64,000 nt of DNA from Tistrella mobilis KA081020-065. GTDB lineage: Bacteria; Pseudomonadota; Alphaproteobacteria; Tistrellales; Tistrellaceae. Each line of letters starts with the position of its first letter. Position 1 is the stretch's first letter. The stretch spans positions 186,001-250,000 of the forward strand of contig NC_017966.1 of the NCBI RefSeq assembly GCF_000264455.2, read 5' to 3'. Of this stretch, positions 7,332 through 14,390 are shown piece by piece. Below the pieces are notes generated by a model. The model was not told where the DNA came from and made no database searches. It saw only the letters and a program-made list of their open reading frames with translations. Both the position numbers and the translations under genes were made by a program.

Positions 7332-8600
7332 ATGCCGAGCGGTCGCGAGATCACGCCGGAGGCCGAACGCATTCTGGGGCATGTAAATGGCGACCGGTTG
7401 TGGCAGCGGCATATGGAACTGGCCCGCTTCGGCGCCCGCAGCGATGGCGGGGTCGACCGCCAGGCGCTGTCGGCCGAAGAGATCGAGGCCCGCGCCCATC
7501 TGATCGGCATCGCCCGCGCCCGCGGTTTCGGCGTTGCAACCGATCCGGCTGGAAACCTGTTCTTTCGGTTGCAGGGGCGGGAGCCGCATCTGCCGCCGGT
7601 GCTGTCGGGATCGCATATGGACAGCCAGCCGACCGGTGGCCGTTTCGATGGGATCTATGGCGTGCTGGCCGCCTTCGAGGTGCTGGAAGCGATCCGCGAT
7701 GCGGGACACACGCCCCGCCGCAGCATCGAGGCGGTGGCCTGGATGAACGAGGAAGGCTCGCGCTTCGCCCCGGGCATGATGGGATCGGAAGCCTTCGCGG
7801 GCGTGCGGCCGCTGGACGAGATTCTGGGCGTCCGCGATGCCGACGGGGTGAGCGTCGCCACGGCGCTGGCCGCCGTGAACTCAGCCTTCCCCGATGTGCC
7901 GCTGCGCGAGCTGGGCCAGCCGATCGAGGCCTATGTCGAGGCCCATATCGAACAGGGCCCGGTGCTGGAGGCCGAGGGCCGGGTGGTCGGCGCCGTGACC
8001 GGCATTCAGGGCAAGCAGACCTATCGCGTGACGGTGACCGGCGAAGAGGCCCATGCCGGCACAAAGCCGATGGCCGAGCGGCGCGATGCGCTGATCGCCG
8101 CCAGTGCCATGGTGCAGCGCCTTCATGCCATCGCGCGCAGCACGGCCGAAGATCTGATGCTGACCTTCGGCCGCTTCACCGTTTCGCCCAACGCACCCTC
8201 GGTGGTGCCGGCGAAGGTGGTGTTCTCGATCGACCTGCGCCATTTCGACACCGGGCTGATGCAGGGCTTCGGCGCGGCGATCCCCGATCTCTGCGCCGAG
8301 CTGGCCGGCGGTTGCGGGGTTGTGGTCGAACCTCTGGTCGACGCGCCCTCGCTGGTGTTTCCCGAAGCGCTGCGCGACCGGATCCGCGACATCGCCGCGG
8401 TGCTGGGCCATCCGGTCATGGACCTGGCCTCGGCGGCCGGGCACGATGCAAGGCACCTGCACGCCATCGCACCCACGGCGATGATCTTCATTCCCTGCCA
8501 CCAGGGCATCAGCCACCACCCGACCGAGCGGGCTGAACCCGAACACCTCCATGCCGGCACCCGGGTTCTGGCGGCGCTGCTGACCGAGCTTGCGGGGTAG
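7332..8600 (+). CDS. Zn-dependent M20 hydrolase (N-carbamoyl amino acid / ureidopropionase type)
   Basis: 422 residues if translated from the ATG at 7332, which has a strong GGGGAGGGG site; an upstream in-frame ATG at 7239 has no such site. Metal-binding and dimerisation motifs of the AmaB/HyuC/AllC group are visible: SGSHMDSQPTGGRFDG, MNEEGSRF, HIEQGP and GHDARHLH. Members remove a carbamoyl or ureido group from N-carbamoyl amino acids, N-carbamoyl-beta-alanine or allantoate. In this operon it suggests a pathway with a ureido intermediate. The choice between beta-ureidopropionase and L-carbamoylase cannot be made by eye. Confidence 0.88.
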   Translation: MPSGREITPEAERILGHVNGDRLWQRHMELARFGARSDGGVDRQALSAEEIEARAHLIGIARARGFGVATDPAGNLFFRLQGREPHLPPVLSGSHMDSQPTGGRFDGIYGVLAAFEVLEAIRDAGHTPRRSIEAVAWMNEEGSRFAPGMMGSEAFAGVRPLDEILGVRDADGVSVATALAAVNSAFPDVPLRELGQPIEAYVEAHIEQGPVLEAEGRVVGAVTGIQGKQTYRVTVTGEEAHAGTKPMAERRDALIAASAMVQRLHAIARSTAEDLMLTFGRFTVSPNAPSVVPAKVVFSIDLRHFDTGLMQGFGAAIPDLCAELAGGCGVVVEPLVDAPSLVFPEALRDRIRDIAAVLGHPVMDLASAAGHDARHLHAIAPTAMIFIPCHQGISHHPTERAEPEHLHAGTRVLAALLTELAG

Positions 8601-8633
8601 GGTGGCGGGAGATCCTCAGTTGGCGGGGGATCC

Positions 8634-9827
8634 TCAGGCGCAGGCGGGATCCGCGGCCGGTGCCGCCGCGGCGCGCCGGTCCAGCGCGCCGCTCCAGAGG
8701 GTGAGGGCGAGGGCCGCCAGGGTGATCAGCGCCCCGACCCAGGGCGTGGCGCTGAGCCCCAGGCCCGAGGCCACCACCCGGCCGCCGATCCAGGCACCCG
8801 CGGCGATGCCCAGGTTGAATGCGGCGATGTTCAGGGCCGAGGCGACATCTACTCCTTCAGGTCGGTGAAGCCTGGCAAGCTTCACCACGTAGAGTTGCAG
8901 GCCTGGCACATTGGCGAATTGCAGAAAGCCCAGCGCCGCCAGCGTGACCAGCGCCGGCACCGCAGACAGCAGCGTGACGCTGAAGGCGAACAGAACCGCG
9001 GCCTGGGCGGCGAAGAGCCAGGCGAGCGCCCTGACCGGGTTGCGGTCGGCCAGCCGGCCGCCGGCGATGTTGCCGATGGCGATCGCGACGCCATAGAGCA
9101 CCAGCACCAGGCTGACTGCGGCATTCGGCAGGCCGGTCACCTGTTCCAGGATGGGCGCCAGGAAGGTGAAGGTGACGAAGGTGCCGCCATAGCCGGCCGC
9201 CGTCATCCCGAAGACCAGTAGCAGCCGGCCCGAGCCCAGCACGCGCGCCTGATCGACCAGCCGGGCCGGGGCGGCGCGGGGCAGATCGCGCGGCAGCAGG
9301 GCGGCGATGCCGGCCAGCGCGACCGCACCGATCAGCGCCACGGCCTGGAAGGTGGCGCGCCAGCCGAAATGCTGCCCGATCCAGGTGCCGAGCGGCACGC
9401 CGGTGACGATCGCCACCGTCAGCCCGGCAAACATCATCGCAATCGCCGAGGCTCGCCGGTTTTCCGGCACCAGATCGGCGGCAATGGTGGCGCCGACTGA
9501 AAAGAACACCCCGTGGGCGAAGGCCGACAGCACGCGGGCGACCAGAAGCACCTCGTAGCCCGGCGCCAGCGCCGCCAGCCCGTTGCCGGCGATGAACAGC
9601 GCCATCAGCCCTAACATCAAAGGCTTGCGCGCCGCGCGGCCGGTGAGCGCGGTCAAAACCGGCGCGCCGAAGGTGACGCCCAGGGCATAGACACTGACGA
9701 TCAACCCCGCCGCAGGCAGGTCGATCCCCAGATCCTGTGCCACCGTCGGCAACAACCCGACGATGACGAATTCAGTGGTTCCGATCGCATAAGCTGCGAT
9801 GGTCAGGGCAAACAAGGCGGGAGGCAT
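8634..9827 (-). CDS. MFS transporter, DHA1 (AraJ-like) efflux family
   Basis: 397-residue, 12-helix permease opening with ALTIAAYAIGTTEFVIVGLLP, a signature start of DHA1 sugar or drug efflux proteins of the AraJ/NepI group. The motif between helices 2 and 3 (GRAARKP) is present. The start is placed at the ATG at 9827 because GGAG sits eight bases upstream; a GTG at 9836 is less likely. It is convergent with the M20 hydrolase gene. Substrate unknown. A 19-bp palindrome about 90 bases upstream of the start probably regulates it. Confidence 0.88.
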   Translation of the reverse strand: MPPALFALTIAAYAIGTTEFVIVGLLPTVAQDLGIDLPAAGLIVSVYALGVTFGAPVLTALTGRAARKPLMLGLMALFIAGNGLAALAPGYEVLLVARVLSAFAHGVFFSVGATIAADLVPENRRASAIAMMFAGLTVAIVTGVPLGTWIGQHFGWRATFQAVALIGAVALAGIAALLPRDLPRAAPARLVDQARVLGSGRLLLVFGMTAAGYGGTFVTFTFLAPILEQVTGLPNAAVSLVLVLYGVAIAIGNIAGGRLADRNPVRALAWLFAAQAAVLFAFSVTLLSAVPALVTLAALGFLQFANVPGLQLYVVKLARLHRPEGVDVASALNIAAFNLGIAAGAWIGGRVVASGLGLSATPWVGALITLAALALTLWSGALDRRAAAAPAADPACA

Positions 9828-9915
9828 GGCGGACACTCCAAACCGCGGAACCAGTCTCGCCCGGCACTATGCCCCTGTCCCTCAACATCGATAATCCGCC
9901 ATGGATGACGATCAC

Positions 9916-9934
9916 TCTGTCATATGATGACAGA
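9916..9934. promoter_or_regulatory. 19-bp palindromic operator upstream of the MFS gene
   Basis: TCTGTCAT-ATG-ATGACAGA is a perfect inverted repeat with 8-base arms and a 3-base centre. It lies 89 bases upstream of the MFS start, in AT-richer DNA than its surroundings. The cognate regulator is not adjacent. Confidence 0.55.
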
Positions 9935-9957
9935 ATAACCCCCGCCGACCGGCCCCT

Positions 9958-10143
9958 GCGCGAACCGCAGGTACACGTAAAAACCCCGGGAGGTTCGCGG
10001 TGAAGTTTTTCCTTCATCATCAGGGCATTACCAATTCTCAATGGCGCATCACTCATACCTGACCAGGATCTCCCCGGAGATTCGCGCAAACCGCATTTTT
10101 TCCGGCCGTGATTCGGGGTATTAAAGGGGGGTGGGTCGCACCA
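9958..10143 (+). promoter_or_regulatory. CRISPR leader copy 2 with only a stub of a repeat
   Basis: Bases 9958-9999 match the start of leader copy 1, and 10081-10140 match its repeat-proximal end. Between them this copy has about 87 extra bases flanked by near-repeats of CCCCGG(G)AG(G/A)TTCGCG, so copy 1 could derive from it by deletion, or the reverse. After GTGGGTCGCACC the sequence no longer follows the CRISPR repeat: only its first 10-11 bases are present. No further repeat follows. This looks like a leader stripped of its array. Confidence 0.6.
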
Positions 10144-10177
10144 TCAGACCCAACCGATTGTCTCTGAAAGAAAATCC

Positions 10178-10224
10178 CGTCATCCCGGCGTGAGGGCTGA
10201 CAATTGCCTTTCGCCGGAATGACG
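10178..10224. repeat. REP-like palindrome
   Basis: Arms CGTCATCCCGGCG (10178-10190) and CGCCGGAATGACG (10212-10224) pair at 12 of 13 positions. Dispersed extragenic palindromes of many proteobacteria have this CGTCAT-CCGGCG form. The rest of 10144-10337 shows no gene. Confidence 0.6.
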
Positions 10225-10337
10225 TATAAATGCTTGACGGATGCCGGTCAGTACGGGATCCGACATGAATGCCGGGTGACGGGGGCTCTCCTCAGAGGCC
10301 CGACCAGCGCCACCCCAACCACCAGGGAGGCACCACC

Positions 10338-10559
10338 ATGCGCGCCCGACGCCGGCATGATGCCGAACGCCGCAAGGCGAAAGCCCGGCGGATCATGGCC
10401 TTGTGGTTTCCCGATCAGGAGCCGCAAGGGTTTTCCGCGCGTGCAGTGGGACGCAATGCGGCGACGCATTGCCGGCCCTGTTCCTGTGTGCTCTGCCGGG
10501 GGCCGCGGAGTGGGGAGGAGCGGCCGCGCCGGCGGGTGGTGATGACCGACGAGGTCTGA
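10338..10559 (+). CDS. Small conserved-type protein with CSC-x2-C motif
   Basis: A 73-residue protein preceded by an ideal GGGAGG site eight bases before the ATG. The N-terminus is very basic (RARRRHDAERRKAKARR) and the C-terminal half has HCRPCSCVLCRGPR. It resembles a widespread family of tiny uncharacterised proteins in Proteobacteria with a basic start and a CSC-x2-C-x-x-PR centre; the resemblance is from memory of the motif, not a search. The cysteines could bind zinc. Function unknown. It stands alone beside the REP-like palindrome and the leader remnant. Confidence 0.65.
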   Translation: MRARRRHDAERRKAKARRIMALWFPDQEPQGFSARAVGRNAATHCRPCSCVLCRGPRSGEERPRRRVVMTDEV

Positions 10560-10723
10560 GTCAAGGTGTAAGCGGGGGCGTACGGATTTGGATGCCCAAA
10601 AAAATAAGGACACTTGGGGTCGCCGAATCTCAGTGGTAACGTGACAGACCACTCGGAAGTATCTGGCTCAGGGACTTATTCTGTTCTGACGTGGCGGATT
10701 AATTAACAAATCGGAATAGATAA

Positions 10724-11392
10724 ATGCGGAAATACGCCGTGCTGACTTTGGGAACCTTGATTGTTGCGCCGATTGTTGCGCCGGCGGCGGATAGAATGCC
10801 TATGGAACGGGAAGATGCAGCAATAATTATATCTGCGATTGATAGCTTAGCCAGTATTGTAGCCCAGGGTAATGCGATGTCTTCTGCCGCCGGCGTATCA
10901 GCTGCAGCTGCCGGAGGAATTTCTGAAGCGATGAAAGAAAAGTCGAATACCAAGAAGGCGGGAGATCTATTGTTGGTGCTCTCTGAGCAGATAAATGAAG
11001 CACTTCTAAAATATTCTATGAATATTAATTCTGAAGCATCAGATAGAATAATTGAAGCAAGAAAAATTGTTATTTCAATTGAAGAACATCAAAGAGTACC
11101 AACGGAATCAGAATGTAAATCAATACTTGTGCCAATTGGCGAGATGGCAAAGAACGCGGACGCCGGCGGCAGCCTGAGCACCACACTTAAGGCAGCTAGT
11201 CAGGCTTCAGGATACTTCGGTGATATAATCACTATGGAGGATGGTGAGGATATCGCCGTGCATTTTCGGACGCTTACGCGAGATTTGGCAGAAGTAACCG
11301 CGCGATACGCCGCAGTGTCGTCGCCTGATGCGCGGCAGTTAATCATGGCGTCGGGGCCTGTTCTTGGGCGAATCTGCCGGATGGGCCTTTAG
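10724..11392 (+). CDS. Secreted hypothetical protein of foreign base composition
   Basis: 222 residues. A signal peptide is likely (MRKYAVLTLGTLIVAP, cleavage near PAADR). The rest is largely helical, rich in Ala, Ser, Glu and Ile, with two cysteines (in SECKS and GRICRM). I do not recognise the family. The DNA is strikingly AT-rich for this window, with codons such as ATA, AAT, TTA and AGA that neighbouring genes avoid, which indicates recent acquisition. The 164 bases upstream (10560-10723) contain AT-rich promoter-like DNA and no gene. It has no operon partners. Confidence 0.6.
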   Translation: MRKYAVLTLGTLIVAPIVAPAADRMPMEREDAAIIISAIDSLASIVAQGNAMSSAAGVSAAAAGGISEAMKEKSNTKKAGDLLLVLSEQINEALLKYSMNINSEASDRIIEARKIVISIEEHQRVPTESECKSILVPIGEMAKNADAGGSLSTTLKAASQASGYFGDIITMEDGEDIAVHFRTLTRDLAEVTARYAAVSSPDARQLIMASGPVLGRICRMGL

Positions 11393-11594
11393 TTCACTGA
11401 GAAAACAGGTCCGCGCAAGTTGCGTCCTTCCGGACGCGTGGCTGATACGCTCGGCCCGCACGTTTGAGCGGGTATACTTATGTGCACCCGCACCTGAGAA
11501 TCTCGCCAGCCAGCGACTAACTGGCCGCTGCCGGTTCATCCGTCGGCAGGCGAGCGATCCCGACGCCGCAGCGCCCGGTCACCCTGGTGCCCCG

Positions 11595-12112
11595 TCATCC
11601 GGGCGGGTTCATCGGATCCAGGGGCACGATTTCGGCCCAGATCTTGTTGCAGCCCTCGGCCCGCCAGATCGATCGGACCATGACTCTGGCGCCGGTGTCG
11701 TACCATCCGAGGACCGGCGGGCGGTTGGTCGATACGCAGCTGCCAGCCAGGTTGCTGCCGTAATCGTAATGGCCCTGCCGGATGTTGACTGGCGAGGTCA
11801 CGCGCCAGTCGCGGCCGGCCAGCCGGTCGGGCGCGAATGACCCGGCACCGTAAAGGCCGGGCGCTTCCCATCGGCCATCGGCATAGCTGTCCAGGAACAT
11901 CCAGGCGGTGCCGTCGGCGGATGTCGTTGTGGCCGGCGGTGGGGCGGCTGCCGCTGCCGGCTGCGGCGCCGCGCTCTCTCCTGAGGGCGCGTCGCGCAGG
12001 GCCGTGTCGGCCTTGCAGAACGGCTGGATCAGCTCAAAACAATGGGTCTCGGTATAACGTCGATGGCGAGAATGATGATGCCGGTCAGTATGGCCACCAG
12101 AAACGCCCTCAT
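11595..12112 (-). pseudogene. Frameshifted gene for a small exported protein
   Basis: A convincing start lies at 12112: ATG with GGAGG upstream, encoding MRAFLVAILTGIIILAID, a signal or anchor helix. That frame soon stops at 12029. From about 12060 a different frame is open to 11595 and reads as protein: an Ala/Pro-rich linker, then a compact globular part with WMFLDSYADGRWE, LAGRDWRVTS and IWRAEGCNKIWAEI. Moving one base backward joins the two. Either the gene is broken, the assembly has an indel, or a frameshift is used. Function unknown. The 202 bases between 11393 and 11594 hold nothing I recognise. Confidence 0.5.
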
Positions 12113-12188
12113 CGCCACCTCCAATGGCTGCGCGTTCCAGATCGTCTGATGACCGGCGCGGCTTGTCAATCGGGGGTAGATGAGTCTG

Positions 12189-12971
12189 TCAGTCTGTTGC
12201 GGCGGGCACCCGAAACGGCAGCGGTGCCGCGCCCGGTGCGCCATCCGGTTTCAGCCCGTTGAACACGATGTCGATGAAACTGTCGGCATAGGAGGTGGCG
12301 GCCTCGGGATCGGTCAGCGGCGTGCCGTACATCCGTTCGATCATGCCGGAAAAGGTGAAGATCAGCGAGGCGCCGAAGACGATGATCAGGGTCACGTCGC
12401 GCAACGGCATCTGGCGGATGGCGCCGGCCGCCATGGCCTCGCGGATCGCGCCTTCGAACTTGTCGAAGGCGGTTTTCATATAGCTTTCCACCAGCCAGTG
12501 CATGCGGTCGCCCGATACCGAGCCTTCATGCACCGTCACCCGGGCGAAATCGGGGTTGTGGGCGTTGGCATAGACCAGGCCCTTGGTCAGCAGTTTCAGT
12601 CGGGTCAGCGGGTCCATGCCGCCGGGTTTTTCGGCGAGGGTGTCATAGAAGGCGATGCGTTCGGCCATCAGCCGGTCGATCGCCGCCTCCCAGATCTTCT
12701 GTTTCGAGCCGAAATGATAATGCACGATCGACTGCGTCACCCCCGCCTCGGCCGCGATCGCGCCGGTGGTCACCGGCTCGTAGCCGAGGCGCGCAAACAG
12801 CTTCGTGGCGGCATCGAGCAGGGCGTTGCGGGTGGCATCCGGCCCGGCATCGCCCAGCGGCGGCCGCCCCTGACGGCGGCGGCGCGGCGTGGCGGTACTC
12901 GTCTTTCGGGTGCGCACGGGCTTTGATACCGATTTTGGGTTGTCGTTCTCCTGGCGCGCCATCACCCTCAT
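12189..12971 (-). CDS. TetR/AcrR family transcriptional regulator
   Basis: 260 residues. A basic N-terminal tail (TPRRRRQGRPP) precedes a TetR helix-turn-helix at about residues 45-90 (TTGAIAAEAGVTQSIVHYHFGSKQKIW); the rest is the ligand-binding domain. Start choice is weak: ATGs at 12971 and 12962 both lack a good site. It is the last gene of a same-strand series with the type-1 binding protein, carboxylase and ligase, so it likely senses an acyl-CoA or acid of that pathway. A candidate operator is the palindrome at 19459-19474 upstream of the ligase. Confidence 0.88.
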   Translation of the reverse strand: MRVMARQENDNPKSVSKPVRTRKTSTATPRRRRQGRPPLGDAGPDATRNALLDAATKLFARLGYEPVTTGAIAAEAGVTQSIVHYHFGSKQKIWEAAIDRLMAERIAFYDTLAEKPGGMDPLTRLKLLTKGLVYANAHNPDFARVTVHEGSVSGDRMHWLVESYMKTAFDKFEGAIREAMAAGAIRQMPLRDVTLIIVFGASLIFTFSGMIERMYGTPLTDPEAATSYADSFIDIVFNGLKPDGAPGAAPLPFRVPAATD

Positions 12972-13068
12972 ACCATGTTTCAACCGGCGTTCAGCGCCTG
13001 GACCATAGCCCCGTCCGGCGCGCCGGCCCAGCCCGAAATCACCGGGCCGGACCGGGACGCCGGTCCGG

Positions 13069-14283
13069 TCACGGCTTCAGCAGCGGGCAGTCGCTTTCCG
13101 CCGCCGGGCGGTAGGCCTCGGCACCGGGGATGGTGGTCTTCTGGGCCAGATAGTCGAGCGGATATGTCGACTCCGCCGGGCTCTTGACCTCGAAGTAATA
13201 CATGTCGCGCATCAGCCGCCCGTCGGCGCGGATGGTGGCGCCGTCGGTCATGAAGTCGTTGACCGGCATGGCTTTCATCTTCGCCAGCACTGCCTGGGTC
13301 CCGGTGGTGCCTGCGGCCTCCACCGCCTTCAGATAATGCAGGACCGAGCTGTAGACGGTCGCCTGCACATCCGTCGGCACCTTGCCGTGGCGGGCCTTGA
13401 AGCGTTCGGCGAAGGCGCGGGTGCCGTCGGTCTGGTCCCAATAGAAATCCGCCACCACCGGCATGCCCTTGGTTGCCTCCAGCCCCAGACCCTGGATGTC
13501 GTTGACGGTGAAGAACAAAGGCGCGATCCGCTGGCCGGCCTGGGCGATGCCGAATTCATCCGCCTGCTTGATCATGTTGCGGACATCCGCGCCGCCCGCC
13601 ACCAGCGCCACCACATCGGCGCCCGAAGCCTGCGCCTGCAGCAGGAAAGAGCTGAAATCGGTGGTGCCGAGCGGGAAGCGCACGGTGCCCTTCACGCTGC
13701 CGCCCATCTTCTCGATCACGCTGATCGTGTCGCCCTCAAGCCCATGGCCGGACGCGTAGTCGACGGTGAGGAAGAACCAGGAACTGCCGGGGTTGCTCTT
13801 GAAGATGCCCTCGACATTGCCCTTGGCCAGGGCATAGCCGTCATAGCCCCAGATCAGGCCGTTGGTGGTGCAGCGGTCGCCGGTCAGGCTCTTGTTGTTG
13901 GCGCCCGAGAACACCGCGATCTTATCGCGCTTCATGATCACGTCCTGAAGCGCCAGCGAGATGCCGGAATTCGACACGTCGAACAGCGCCTGCACGCCCT
14001 CGTCGTCGAACCATTTCAGCGCCGCGGTGACGCCGATATCGGCCTTGTTCTGATGATCGGCCGACACCAGCCCGACCGGCTGGCCCAGCACCTTGCCGCC
14101 GGCATCCTCGATCGCGAGTTCGGCCGCGACCACCGATCCCTGGCCGCCGAAATCCGAATAGACCGAGGACATGTCGGTCAGCACGCCGATCTTGACGGCA
14201 TCCGCCGCCTGCAGCTCGGCCATCTGGCACAACACCGCCAGTGCCGCCGCGAGCCCCGCGGCGGGTTTCATTATCCTGCGCAT
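13069..14283 (-). CDS. ABC substrate-binding protein, type-1 fold (branched-chain amino acid class)
   Basis: 404 residues with a signal peptide (hydrophobic run residues 7-22, cleavage near LQAADA) and a LivJ/Peripla_BP_6-type body beginning VKIGVLTDMSSVYSDFGGQGS. Such proteins bind branched-chain amino acids, amides, aromatic acids or short-chain acids for LivHMGF-type importers. No permease or ATPase genes accompany it here. Its position between the carboxylase and TetR genes suggests it captures the acid activated by the ligase encoded upstream. Confidence 0.88.
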   Translation of the reverse strand: MRRIMKPAAGLAAALAVLCQMAELQAADAVKIGVLTDMSSVYSDFGGQGSVVAAELAIEDAGGKVLGQPVGLVSADHQNKADIGVTAALKWFDDEGVQALFDVSNSGISLALQDVIMKRDKIAVFSGANNKSLTGDRCTTNGLIWGYDGYALAKGNVEGIFKSNPGSSWFFLTVDYASGHGLEGDTISVIEKMGGSVKGTVRFPLGTTDFSSFLLQAQASGADVVALVAGGADVRNMIKQADEFGIAQAGQRIAPLFFTVNDIQGLGLEATKGMPVVADFYWDQTDGTRAFAERFKARHGKVPTDVQATVYSSVLHYLKAVEAAGTTGTQAVLAKMKAMPVNDFMTDGATIRADGRLMRDMYYFEVKSPAESTYPLDYLAQKTTIPGAEAYRPAAESDCPLLKP

Positions 14284-14390
14284 GTGATCTTTCCTCCCGA
14301 TCCCGGTCTTGGCGCCGGGGCGTGGTCGTGTGTGTGGGGAGGGCCGGCGTGCCCGTCTTTGCGGGCATCGCCGGCCGGGAGTCTTGCGGC

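Noticed and set aside
11339-11539. A 66-residue minus-strand frame
   Set aside because: There is no ribosome-binding site, the sequence is of low plausibility and it overlaps the end of the foreign gene.
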